Shown in pieces: positions 1 through 11,655 of a stretch of DNA of 64,000 bases. Every line of letters starts with the position of its first letter. Positions within the stretch are counted from its first letter, which is position 1. The stretch covers positions 496,001-560,000 of the forward strand of contig MU400519.1 of the NCBI GenBank assembly GCA_022578965.1. The letters run 5' to 3'. A program made the position numbers and the translations under genes. The stretch is from Xylaria sp. FL1777. Its lineage: Eukaryota; Ascomycota; Sordariomycetes; Xylariales; Xylariaceae. The notes under the pieces are model-generated. The model saw only the letters and a list, made by a program, of their open reading frames with translations, ran no database searches and had not been told where the DNA came from.

Positions 1-1
1 C

Positions 2-259
2 ATAATACGAGATCGTATCACGGAACGGCTCCGACCTTCAACGGCACAGTCTACCGCGGATCAGACCTTGCAGCACCTAGCAGAGATGGCCACGGCGTCA
101 GGGGCAGACGCCAGGAAGCCAGAAAACGGCACTGAACCAGTGAAGTTGAGGACAAGCACGACTTATGCAGACCTCGGTTTCGACCCGAGACCTATTCTTC
201 ACATAGGCTACCTAAATGTACTCGCCGGTGCTTCACTTGCCAGTGATCTGCTGGAGTGA
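2..259 (+). CDS. possible 3' end of a gene cut by the window edge
   Basis: An open frame runs from the left edge (frame starting at base 2) to a TGA at 257-259, giving about 85 residues without an internal stop. The residues are mixed and hydrophilic (stretches such as DRITERLRP and KPENGTEPVKLR), with no family that I recognise. An in-frame ATG lies at 89. Because the frame is open at the edge it could be the last exon of a gene to the left, but 258 bp of open frame is also possible by chance. No function is proposed. Confidence 0.25.
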   Translation: MIRDRITERLRPSTAQSTADQTLQHLAEMATASGADARKPENGTEPVKLRTSTTYADLGFDPRPILHIGYLNVLAGASLASDLLE

Positions 260-1979
260 CCTGTCCTTGAGCTTTGAATGCCTGCGAAATCCCGAGAGCG
301 ACACGATCACGTCACTTAGGAAAAGACCCACGTTGGTGCCCAGAGCCACTTGTGCCTATGTAATATGCCACAGATAACGTTTCATGTATAGATGACTGTA
401 GAATAGTATCCGGAATTGGGGGGCTTGTCAGCGGGTGCTGGCATGGGATGCTCCCACGTGGATTTGAGAAGAATCATGGGTTGGGGATACCGTCTGTCAC
501 GTCCCTATTCTTGTATCCCGAACGAGCGCCTGCGGACCCGAATATGTTACCATGAAAAATGAACCTTTTCGGTGGGCATGATATATCATGCTCAATCACT
601 GAGACCGCAAAGTTAGGTCTTCACCGACCCGAGTGTCGATATCTTCGATGACGGGAGCGCAGAAAACCGTAAAAGCTAATAAAGCAAATCTTCTGTGTAC
701 TTTTTGTTGCGTGACTCTGCTTATCGTAGCTGTTTTTGGAGATTTTGTTACACCACTCGCGTGAACCGAATTACGCATACGAACGATATCAGACCGGTCC
801 CGCTGATAGACAGGGCAGGATCGAGAAACGACGCAACCAGGTGGATTCGCAATACAAGAGCTACAAGGCTTAACGTGGGCGTGAGATTGATAAGCTGTCT
901 GTTCTGTCGCTCGGGAATAGATGGGGAATATCATGGTTATAACCCGCTAGCGACAAATCAGGTCATCCGACCGTTACATATAAGAGTCGGTCCGGAAACG
1001 AATAGTATACCTACCGACTAGGCTGGCCTAGTAAGTTGCCCTCCTGCTAGGTATGTGTATTTTTACAGTCATGAGCTGCATATGTATACTAGCATGGGCG
1101 TCAGCTTTCCCCGATGTATCCGACTTGTGGCTACCTACATGATGTTGATGAGTGAGCAATCAACCCACCACACTCGGCGCTATCTCTTTGCTTCAGCATT
1201 GAAACGAAGATTTTTTCTTTTATCTTTTGTGTTTATGTAAGTATTATAGCGAATAACCTCGGAAGAACGACCGGGGTACGGCCGGTTCTTTCGGTATGCT
1301 CCAGCCAGCTAGTATTGGTACTGTATGCCGTCATCAATAGCATACCTACATCTAAGTACCTATACTAGGTAAGGTACGTACTGTCCGGCAGTTAGTGATG
1401 CCGGGCAGAAGTACCTAGGTAATGTACTGTCGCATTGGTCGCCAAGTCTCCCGTGCGAATTTCTTCGCATCCAATCACAGCGTCCCTGATGCCCGAAAAG
1501 GGCAAGAAGGCAAGGGCCTCGGTTCGATGATAAAACTCGGGGTGTCTCTAGCTGTCGTAATTGTGTGTCCAGTATCAAGTATTCACTATGTAGGTACAAC
1601 TGCATATTTTGTCTTCCTTGTCCTTGGTAGAAGCCAGCAAGTGAAGCAGCGTTGCATCAGAAATATTGGCATGTAGTACCTATACTCATCGTGCCCGGCT
1701 GCCATTAATTGGATTGTGGCTCTTCTCTTGTCTTCACACACGTCTTTGTTGGGTTTTGCTTAGGTACTTGGTTATCTGAGATGATGTCCTATCTCGGGCG
1801 AGATCAGGGCTTCAAAAATTGATGTATACACAACAACCTGCTAGTCAAAGAAACAAAGAGCCCACTCCCTTTTACCGTTCTTTACTGGACATTTACGTTG
1901 AGAGGATTGAGATCATTTCAGTCTGGTAGATCTACCCATCAGCGACATTGCTGTTCAACCTTTAGGTGTCGCTTATCGT

Positions 1980-2006
1980 AAAAAAAAAAAAAAAAAAAAA
2001 AAAAAA
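1980..2006 (+). repeat. poly(A) homopolymer, 27 bp
   Basis: An uninterrupted run of 27 A. No retroelement-like ORF or target-site duplication was seen beside it, so it is listed only as a homopolymer. Confidence 0.95.
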
Positions 2007-4907
2007 CACCCCAGAGAAGAAAGACCAACCCATAGAAACTAGCAAAGTTTCCAGGGCCACGGACATTGAATTATCGCCGTTCAAGGTCTCGCGAGCCTGC
2101 TTGTCATACTTGAAACTACCTAACCGTTTTGACGTGCGCGTCGAAAGAAGACAGGCACCTCACTGACCTGGTAATAATGAAGGTCCCCATTGCCATAGCA
2201 CCAATTAGTGTATAAAGACGAATTACATGCATCTTCTTCGTAGATAAAGCGTTTCCTGGGCTTGAGCTTACAGACAGCTCGACAAGAATCTTCTCCTAAG
2301 ATGATAGTAGACAGTCAGCACATCGTCAACCTTGCAAGCTACAAGCAATGGCGCCACTATTATCAGGATGCCCGTTGCGCTGAGATCTGCTAGCAACACA
2401 TTCATGAAACATGTGACTGCGGTTAGATAGATAGCTGGTTTCGATACGAGGTATTTAAGCCTTATCGGCCAAGCCTGCCCGTGACCCCTTTTCACCCTGC
2501 TCCTCCGTCCCCATTCCATCGTCGTTAATCTTGGTATCCCTTCCTCTTCGACCACACGCCTGTCCTAGTTTCTGAGGAGCACGATGCAGAAACCACAACA
2601 GCAGAACCATCCCGTTATGTACAACAATAGACATCGCGTGCCGTCTCATCTCGACTAGTTTTCCAGCCATATACAATGTCAAGAACGGAGTCTACGGGCT
2701 AGCTCCGAGGCAATATGGTAGGCGAACGGGCCGAACAACCCGCCGCTTCTAATTACCTATTTAAGATGTGTGCTAGGCATGCCATGACATCATCCTAGCC
2801 TGTCTCCTCAGCATGTAAGATGTTTAAGATATGCTATCTATATGTATCTAGTCAATATGTCAACTAGCATACGCTACCGGCATAAGGATGGCGGTTATCT
2901 GGCCCTCATCATCACTTACATCGTAGGCCATTAAGATAACATAAATATGAACAACCGCCGAGCCCTCGGCGTCGAGGATTAGCTTTACGGACTTTGTTTA
3001 ATATTCTTACATAAAGAGTAAGCTGGAATAGCTCAGTCTTCGTGACCCCGGACTGCCCAGTGAGGACTTCATTCATTACCCATACCCAAGAATAATTGAC
3101 CACCCAACCTCAAGCGTGTGTTCATGTATGCGGTGCAGCGCATCGACGCCGTTTAGTATGGTTGTTAGACGGTATAAATTGCCATCTTTGCTACAGTCAT
3201 CAGTCATCTACCAAGGTAAGCTCATTTCACGTGTAGGAAATACTGCTCATGGTATCATTACAGCGGTTGCTATCGCACTTATGCCTTATGCCCATTTGAT
3301 ATATCTCATCTCAGGTTCAGCTCTTGTATTACTAACCAAGACACTTTCCTTGCCTCTTAATTCACTTAGACTAGCATGCAAAGATACTCACTCGGCATTG
3401 TTCTGCGACAGATTTCATGTCACGGCAAATTAAACGAATTGACCATAGTACTAATAGCAGACGAACACTCGTTACGGACCACCAACCTCTTTTCTCCACG
3501 TGTTTCGAACAGTTACATCAACCCATACACCACATAGAACCATTCCCACCAAGAACTAAAGGGTTTTGGCAGCCCCAGCCGAAAATTCAGCGGGGAATAC
3601 AATAAAGTTAAAGCAATAGACCAAAAAAACTCGGGCGGACTTATGAAGAACTTATCAACGCCCAATGAAGAGTTAACCGCAGATCTCAAGATATTGTAAG
3701 AAAGTAGGGAGACCCTTCAGAAGACCTGAGCACAAGCTCAAGACTGAACTATTGGGTGTTAAGACGCGACAGGCGGAGCCGTGAGCGCTGTTCCACTTAG
3801 ATACAATAGACCGAGAGGAGAAGTAATATTAATGGAATGCAAATGCGTTGAACGGATACACTCGATTGCGAAACATTTGGGTAAGCATGTCCAAAAATGG
3901 CCAAGAATGCTTAACCAAAGCAGAAACTTGGGTGAGAAGGGGTTTTACTCTACGTACTGGGTCCGCCTGTTAGTGGAAGGAAGCTAGAGCAGAAGCGTTG
4001 ATCAAGGGCGTTAGCAGAAACTCCTAACACAAACAGCGCCCACCTAGGGTTATCGGAACGAGGAAAATTCACACGATATTTTTCATTTTTCTAGCTATAG
4101 TTCTCGCCTCATGATTGCTTGCCCTACCTAATTTTTAGCAGCTAGAATCTAGGTATACAGGCTATACAGAATAGCTAAGGAATCGGTCTTTACTTTTTAG
4201 ACAAGATATTGCAGAATTATGCACATCTTCCCGCCACTTTATTGTGAATAGTTTGTGCTGCTTTGTAGTACAGTAATAACTGGTCGTACTGACCTGTCGT
4301 TGTAGATCAGTAGCTCTTAGGATGATTCGAGATAGGAAATCGTTGGTGAGCTCGAGTTATACAATAAATACATTGATAGAGTTAAAGGCTGAAATGGTTT
4401 AAGATACGATGCGTGCCTATTAAGGTGATATGTCTCCCACCTCATCCACTTCTTACATCAAAGTATTGTAAATACAGGTAGTTAGCTAAAAGCAGGGTCG
4501 CAAGTCACTAACCTAGGCTCGGCCGCCCACAGGACGACTTGCAGAAGACTTCCTAATCCAAGCAACCCCAAGCAAAGGGCCATCCATCCCACTCTGCGAA
4601 TTCGGCAAGCGCTGAAGACTAGATGGTGTATGGCGCATAGTTTAACGTCTTTGCGCCACTATAATCAGCACGATCAAGGGCCGCGGGAACCTAGCTCGTC
4701 TGCTTTGACTACTCGATCAAGTGAAGATTACAGTATCATGATCCGAGTTTAAGGTGCCAGCCCCTTTACACATGCTGCCTACTAAGTAATAAGATGGAAA
4801 ATAAGATTTCCGATCGAGAAATCCCCTTGCATCCCAGTTGCGAACACCAATTACTCTATCTGTCGAAAATAAGTCAGTGTAGCATACCCAGACCCCCCAA
4901 CCCCCTT

Positions 4908-4933
4908 GAACAGAACAGAACAGAACAGAACAA
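4908..4933 (+). repeat. (GAACA)n microsatellite, left arm of an inverted pair
   Basis: Five tandem copies of GAACA followed by A-rich sequence containing AAAACAAAACAG. The reverse complement of the same motif recurs at 5571-5590, so the two could pair across about 650 bp. Confidence 0.85.
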
Positions 4934-5570
4934 GATAAAACAAAACAGAAAAAAATATTGCCACATGGTAAGAAGGGGGGCGAGTCCGAAGAGACAACAG
5001 AACTCGTTCAGGTGCAACCTTCTCGGGAACGGCGGTTCGCCTCGTTCTTTTTTTTCCTTGGACCGAGTCAGGGTTTACCCGGGAAAGAAAATTTAGTTCC
5101 GGTGTCGGCGGAATAGCTATAGGGGAGAATGCACCACAAAAAAAAACAGGAAAGAAGAGCTCACCCATGAGCGAGGTATAAGAGAGGAAGGGATGGGCAG
5201 ACGGATATTTTCTCCATCGCAAATATGGAGGTCTCAATGTAATAATAAGTGGCCCGAGGGTATATATCATGGTGGTCGAGATCCCCGAAAAATCCCCGAA
5301 ATAGGCATAGAAGCCGTGGCGTTCGAGTATCTGACAAGATGGGCTGCGGCCTCGTTTGGCTTTGCCTGTGCATTGTTGGTGGTGTGCTGGTTGGTAGCGG
5401 CGGAGAAGGACAATTTATCTTCTCAACTAGCATCGGAACGTAACTTTGCCTTGACTTCCGATGTGGTTAGTGGAAAGGAGGGGAGAGAGTCAGGCTTTCG
5501 GAATCACAGCCATCTGCGCATCGGTCAGCGACTATGAACACAGTTGTATTCTGCCCGGCTTGGTTCCCTC

Positions 5571-5590
5571 TGTTTTGTTCTGTTCTGTTC
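5571..5590 (-). repeat. (TGTTC)n microsatellite, right arm of an inverted pair
   Basis: TGTTTTGTTC followed by two TGTTC copies. Its reverse complement matches the GAACA tract at 4908-4933 and the adjoining AAAACA. Confidence 0.8.
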
Positions 5591-6266
5591 TATATACCAA
5601 CCAACGCCCGCTCCAAGCCGCCTCGTCTACCTTCTAATCTTGTAATGCTGCAACCCTGCTCAGGCAACTCCTACTGCTAAGTTGTTTTTCACATATCGCG
5701 TATAGTCTAAATGTCCACGAGGACTGTCGTAAATGCTAAACTATGTGCAACGATGAAGAAAATGAGAAAAGGAAGAGTCAGAAAGAATCGTAGTAGTAAA
5801 TCAGAACAAGACAAGAATAGTTCGCTATGCGAAACACCCGTGACCCTAAGTGCGAGGAATCCTGTGACCAACCAAACCAGCGCCGCCCCAGTAATCGCGC
5901 GGAGGGAAGGAAAAGAGAAAAAGAGGTAAAGAGAATCTGTGCTGCCGATGGGAGGAATCAGAGGGCTTGCAGCTTATATCCATTTCTTTACATTTTTGTT
6001 TGGTTTTCTTTTTCCGCCCCGCGCCTATAATCCGTGATCCGATGAAGGTCGTGACAGAAAAATGAAAATAAGGCAAAACGTTCGTGACAGAATATAGTAA
6101 TGGGGTATAAGAGTAGTAGGAGCTACAGAGAGCTCCTCATATATTCATTACCGCGGTGGAGCAAAACCCGTACTCCGCCAAAGACTTCATGTGCCATGAG
6201 ACTATCGTCATGATTTCCCGCCATACCCGTTGAAACAATGCAAGGAAGATATCTCACGAGTGTTGT

Positions 6267-8039
6267 TCATATAGTACTGTCCCACAGGGCAGTGGTGATA
6301 GGATCCGGAGAATGTGAGATGCCGTCATTGAAGTTACTCATACCCCAATAGGCGTCCTCTTCGACGTAGCCCGCATCGTCGAGAGGTGTGGGAAGAGACA
6401 TGAACTTGCTCGCGGCCGCGGTTCCCTTGAACTGGTCGAAATCAAGATTGCTGAGGTCGTTGCTCGTCACAAGACTCTCAGGCATACTTAAATAGCTGCC
6501 CGGCGCACCGCTGCGGAAGCCATCCAGGGGAGCATCGTTGAAGGCGGACGCAAAGTCCTCGGCCTCGGAAACGTCACCGGAATTCGACGTCAGTGTGGGC
6601 TCGACGGAACCGGCTAGATCGAATCTCGCATACGCCTGCATGGTATCGAAACTTGACGAGGCGAGGCCGTCGCCGCCGTTCACCTCGAGGCCGTCGTATT
6701 GTGTCCAGTCGACAGAGGCAGCGCTCAACCCCGCGCTGAACATGGGAGCTTCATGGTCGGAGAGACCACTGCTGCCAAAGAGATCGAAGGCGGGGTTATA
6801 CTCGGGGTAATGGATGTTGGACAGATCCAGAGGCGGCAGCTGGCCGTTCAGTTGTTGAAACGACGAGTTACCTCCAATTAGAGGGGAGGCTTGCTCGGAT
6901 TTGATCATGCGAGCCTCCAGGTCGGACGAGGACATCGTAGTAGTTCGCGAGCGACCGGCTGTCTTTCCGTAGTGGACAAGATTGTCTACAGATCTCGTAC
7001 CAGAACCAACGCCAGTACTGGAGCCGTGCGCGGTGGCGCCGCGAGTCAAATTGTAGGGACCACAGTTGTGTGAGGGCCTTGCGTGTTTGTGGATGGGTTT
7101 ATGATGACCATTCTCGTCGAAGCTAAGCAGAGGCTCGGACTTGGACGTGTTGGTGCGGCGACGACGGCTGCTGCTGCTGGTCTTCGGTTTGACGGCTGAC
7201 GCTTCAGTCTCGGCCTCGGACTCGGACTCGGGGACGGGATCGAGCGACGATTCTTTCTTTGCACAGCATGTACAGCGCCCTCCGTGATTGCAACAGCAGG
7301 TTTCTAGGCCGGTCAGGGGAGAGAAAGGAGAAGGAGGAAGGGCGCGGGATGGGGACAGGACGAGTGCACTCACCCTTGTGGCCTTCTATGGTGGGTTGTA
7401 AATGCGCGCATTTGTGCGTCTTCTCGCCGCAGTCGCATTTCACATGGGAAGACCGCGACTTGCGCATCGCGCGACAGTGGTGGCATTGTGATACCGGCCG
7501 ACCTTTCTTATTTATGTGCTGAAGCGGCCGGTCTTTTCAGCGAGACGTGCCGAATCGGCGTGTGCGTTAGCCCCTACAGTCCATGACCATTGCATTGTGC
7601 TGGTGTAAAGAAGAACAGGCTGACGGTAGAGAGGGGTTGGGGTGGGAATGGGAACGGAAGTGCGTTGTGATGCGGAGGCCCGAGGTCGTAGGCGTGTAAG
7701 TCGAGACAGCTGTGTCTCGCGCCAATTGACCCTCGCCTTTGGTGCAGCCGCGAAGATGGAATGTCTGGTGCTGCGTAGTCTAAGTGCTGCACCGGGCTAG
7801 CTGGCTGGCTGGATGATGGGCTGCCAGATGCGCCAATTATCTCCAACGACGCCGGGCAGAACATCGTCCCGGGGCGTCGAGCGTACTGGAACCACGGGCC
7901 AGAAGGAAGCGAGGGAGAGAGAGCTGTTGGGGATTATAAGAAGGCAACGCAATAATCGCTCACCTGCGTGTTGACAATTGCTGACCCTGTGTCCCCGAAC
8001 GCAGGCTTCGCACGCCCATTTCTCCCCGTTGATTAACAT
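6267..8039 (-). CDS. copper-fist DNA-binding transcription factor
   Basis: Three exons on the minus strand: 8039-7964, 7532-7374 and 7303-6267, giving 423 aa. Introns are 431 and 70 bp. The N-terminus is a copper fist: MLINGEKWACEACVRGHR, with zinc ligands C10, C13, C22 and H24, then the GRP minor-groove motif at 36-38 and a C-x2-C at 42/45. Further Cys follow in CDCGEKTHKC. The join at exon 2/3 preserves a second dense Cys cluster (ETCCCNHGGRCTCC, residues 79-92), the type of cluster that binds Cu(I) in this family. The rest is Ser/Asp/Glu-rich with a basic patch near 110-120, typical of an activation region. Family role: nuclear regulator of copper (or iron) uptake or detoxification genes. 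Which branch (Mac1/Cuf1-, Ace1- or Haa1-like) I cannot decide by eye. The long first intron splits the fist after codon 25. It is isolated, with large non-coding flanks. Confidence 0.93.
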
Positions 8040-9009
8040 GGCCTCTTATATTTTTCTTTTTTTTCCCTTTTTTTCCCCTTTGCCTGCTGTTCCTGCTGCT
8101 TCAACCCGCTAATCAAAGATATCCGTAACACCGGCTATTGTCAGAGGACCAAACAATATGTCGTCCGACAGAGCTCTGGCCGAGGCCGGTGCAAAGAGCA
8201 AACGACGATGTGGTCTATGGGATATAAAAAAAAACAATTTTAGCAAGAAAACAACAATAAAAGGTGGTGATGATGATGATGTTGGGATTTTAGCGGAAGG
8301 GTAAAAAGAAGTGGGCAGTCAAATGACAGCCGTAGCGCAATGTAATGTGTAGTGTGGTGTAACGTATAGTGTGTAAGTCCGGTATAAGAATTAGTGTAGA
8401 ATAGGCAATAGCCTGAGAATAGCTGATATGTAAAGCGATGGGTGGCGCTAAAGACCGAGGCGAATGGGAATGCCGTTGTCGCTTGCTGCAAGGCGCGCGC
8501 GCGAGACGAGGGAACAAAGGGCCGAGTAACGAAATCGAAATCGAACCCGCCGCAGGACGGAGAAAACGGCTCTACCACGCAGAAAACCAGATGAATTCCC
8601 CGTTGTTACCTTAGCCTCAACCCGCTTGCTTTTGGACCGACGACACTAATACGACGAGGGTGGGTAAAAAGGGGACACGGCGCCCGCAGGAAGTAGTGTA
8701 AGCCGCGGTGGAAACGTCACGATGGAGACCAACCGAGCTATGCGCCGCTTCTGCTGGTGCTGCTGGTGCTACTGCTCATGGCCTGCCCCGGGGTCCTAAA
8801 TACGCAGTATTATTATTAGGGGTCCTCCGTCTTATAGCGGCTCTCTCCCGTCTAGCGTACCTACGGAACGAAGGAGGTAGGGGACTGTGTGATGAAGCAC
8901 ACACGTAGGCCAGTGTATTAGCGCGGTGAGGCAGGAATGTATAGTTATAGTCCAGGTATTGCGTGGGATGACGGGGACCGGGGTGGACGGGGATCGAGCT
9001 TGGAAGAGA

Positions 9010-9310
9010 TGAGATGGGGATGGGGGATGGGGGTTGCTAGTGTAGTGTAGTGTGGTGTGGTGTAAGTACATGTAAGTAAGTATGTAGACGTAGACTAGGT
9101 GCCAGGGGTATCGAGATATGTACGCTGGCTGGTATGTTTTGTGTAAGTATGTTGTGTAGGTATGTATATGTAGGTATAGGTCGGCAGGTCGGTAGGATGT
9201 ATGTATGCTGTAGATGGTGCGTGTAGTGTAATTGAGATCGCGAGCTGAGGACAGGGTCAAACGGGGTCATATGTACGTCGTAGTGTGTAGAGTGTGTGTA
9301 GTGTAGTGTA
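9010..9310. repeat. degenerate GTGTAGT/GTATGTA repeats
   Basis: Many imperfect copies of GTGTAGT, GTAAGTA and GTATGTA. The long Thr/Tyr/His-rich antisense ORFs here are by-products of the repeat. Confidence 0.7.
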
Positions 9311-10175
9311 CAGTTGCTGGAGCCTACCTATGTAGTCGTAGTTCCTATTCCCTGCACCCTTGCCCCTTGCTTCCTGCTCCTTGCAGGGGGATGAATTGTC
9401 CGGAGAGACAAAGACCGGAAAGGTGTAGCGTCTGTGTAGTGTAGACAGGAATAAAGAGGCTTCCCGTCTACCAAGATCCTAGATAGGTCGCAAGCTACCT
9501 AACTAATCATGAGAGAAGGGAAGAAGGCTAGGCGCGGGAGGGCCAAGTGCGGCCAAGCGGCGCCTGCAGCAATAATAAGGACAACCCGGCTGTAATAGAT
9601 GAGCCCTGACTGGGAGCCCTGGCTGGGAGCTCTGACTGGAAGCTCTGTGTACCGGAGTAGGTGGTAGTGTAAGTGTAAGAGGACGTTTACGATTATTCAG
9701 TATAGTAGTAGTAGTAAGTCGAGAGACTCTGCTTCGGCTGGATCTGGATCGAGGTCACAGAAAGTGGTGTGTGGTGAGAGTGAGTGTATGTATGTAAGTA
9801 CTGACAGTCCGTACGTCCGTCCGTCCGTGGTTTGGTTTTGAGTACAGTAGTTTGGGATGTCGAGTTTGTCGGTTTATTCTTCTTCTTCCTACTATGCCCC
9901 CCCTTTGCTTGTTTGTGTAAGCTATTCTCTTTTCCTCTTTTTCTCTTTCTCTCTCTCTGTCTTCTCTCTTTTCTTCTGGCCCCTTCTTCACCTTCTTTTT
10001 GGTCGTACTTCTCCTAAACTCTTGTGTTTCCCAGAGTAGGTAACGTGACGGTCCCTCTAAAGGATGACCTTGGACAGCCAGAGGCCCAGGGAGCGGGCGG
10101 ACCGAATGCTGGTCTTGGTAGTTGGGAGGATTAGGTAGGTCGGCTAGGAAAGGGAGCTAGCGAACCGAGTGGGTA

Positions 10176-10240
10176 TTGGTAGGTATGGTTGGTAGGTATG
10201 GTTGGTAGGTATGGTTGGGAGGTATGGTTGGGAGGTATGG
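10176..10240 (+). repeat. 13-bp minisatellite, five copies
   Basis: The unit TTGGTAGGTATGG is repeated exactly five times head to tail. The last two copies share a single change (TTGGGAGGTATGG), so the array grew by stepwise duplication. Confidence 0.95.
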
Positions 10241-10259
10241 TACCTACTGCGTTAAGGTA

Positions 10260-10410
10260 CGTAGTATGGAATTTAGATGGGATGGGATGGGATGGCAGGT
10301 ATGGGTATGGTGTGGTACCTATGGTACGGTACGGTATGGTATAGGGTATAGGTATAGGTATAGGTACTGTAGTGTACCACTTGTCCTGTCCTGTCCTGCC
10401 CTGTCCTGTA
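10260..10410 (+). repeat. compound microsatellites (GATGG, GGTAC/GGTATA, TGTCC)
   Basis: Consecutive short tracts: GATGG repeats near 10275, GGTAC/GGTATA repeats near 10310-10365, and TGTCC repeats near 10381-10410. Confidence 0.8.
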
Positions 10411-10673
10411 AGACGGTACACTACACTACAATGTAGCAGGAGGTGAGGCAGGTGAGCAAATGCGGTAGCTGAGTAAGTCAATAATACAAGAATACTGCAT
10501 CCGTAAGTAGGGCCTGGCCTGGGCCTTGCTGCTGATTGTAACCGTTGTTCACAAGGCGGCGTCAAGGGCCCTCAATGATTTTACGTCAATCTATCAGTCA
10601 GGCAGTCTGCAGTTTGCAGTTGGCGCAGTATCGTATCCCCTCTTACTTGGGTGGCTTTTCCGCTTCTCCTGGT

Positions 10674-10770
10674 CTGCTTTGCTGTGCTTTGCTTTGCGTC
10701 GCCCTGCTCTGCTCTGCTCTGCTCTGCTTGCCTGCTTGATTGATTGCTTGCTTGATTGCTTGCTTGCTTC
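10674..10770 (+). repeat. (TGCTC)/(TGCTT) microsatellite
   Basis: CTCTG and CTTG units alternate. They create spurious Leu/Cys-rich ORFs on the plus strand. Confidence 0.85.
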
Positions 10771-11535
10771 CTCGTGTCACGGTAGGGCCGGGGTGGTAAT
10801 GCTCTTTGTTGAGTTTCAGAAGAGCCCTTTGCGCTGCTTGCTGTCCCTCTTAGTAAGAATCACCAACGTCTCAGCACTGTGCTGGCTGTGCTGCGCTGTG
10901 CTGCGCGAGCGCCGCATCCACACGCAAAGTACAGCGCTATACCTATAAACAGCATTAGAGGAGAGCGAGAGGTAGTGTGGATCGGAAATCGGGAATTGGG
11001 AATTGGCGGTAGTGCTAAGTTAGCTAATAATAACATTGACATCATGCTTGTAAGACCTACCTAATAGGAATTAATAGGAGGAATTAACTGACCCGCCCCA
11101 AAAAGCCGCCCGTTAGACCACCTCCTGCACTACAGCATCTACGTAGTAAATACTGTAAGTGGTACTAGTGTGGACAAGAAATGGGTACGTCAGGCCAAGA
11201 ATTAAAATTGGGATCCAGCAGAGTAGCAGAGTAGCAGAGTAGCCCGGGGCCGACACTCGCTTGATGTCCGATCCGACACATGTAGCGTGTCAGAAAGAGG
11301 AAACGCGGGAATACAGTAATTCAGCAGGCCGACTTAAATCACTAAATAAGAGCCGTTTCCCTCCCAAGGTGGGTAAATATGAGGCGAGGTACTGCAGAAG
11401 AGAGCAACTCACACGATGAGAGTGTGTAAGTGGCTAGCTGGAAGTAACCTAGCCGCTCACTCACTTATGCTTGTAGGTTGTGGGAAACTGAAATCAAGAA
11501 GTGCCCGTCCGGAAACTGATGCTGTGTATACAACA

Positions 11536-11655
11536 GGTATGTATGTAGGTACGTAGGTATGTATGTAATGTGAGAATGTATGGATGTATGGTATGTGTAT
11601 GGATGTATGTATGGATGTATGGATGTATGTAGGTATGTAGGTATGTATAGTGTGG
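11536..11655 (+). repeat. (GGATGTAT)/(GTAGGTAT) imperfect tandem repeat
   Basis: About 120 bp of GGATGTAT, GTATGTAG and GTAGGTAT units. The opposite strand reads as Tyr/Thr/His/Ile repeats in more than one frame, so it is not coding. Confidence 0.85.

Larger units (their letters stand above)
260..6266. other. 6 kb without a convincing gene
   Basis: Only short ORFs are present, none with recognisable domains or coding-like composition. The stretch holds a 27-A homopolymer (1980-2006), a pair of inverted pentanucleotide repeats (4908-4933 and 5571-5590), scattered TACCTA/TAGGTA-type motifs around 1350-1420, and a segment (about 3420-4060) whose texture differs from its surroundings. The part just before 6266 is the 3' flank of the copper-fist gene. 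Confidence 0.6.

Noticed and set aside
596..1021. Overlapping ORFs of 108-112 codons on both strands
   Set aside because: No domain, no splice continuity, and open on both strands at once, as expected by chance.
1980..2006. Poly(A) run as the tail of a LINE or processed retrocopy
   Set aside because: No coding remnant upstream and no flanking target-site duplication.
4794..6076. Several ORFs of 60-139 codons on both strands
   Set aside because: They run through pentanucleotide repeats and low-complexity DNA, with no recognisable protein features.
8832..9270. 142-codon minus-strand ORF rich in Tyr, Thr and His
   Set aside because: A product of the GTGTAGT/GTATGTA microsatellites; neighbouring frames show the same composition.
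10131..10565. 144-codon minus-strand ORF
   Set aside because: Encoded by the 13-bp minisatellite and the GGTAT tracts; periodic and not protein-like.
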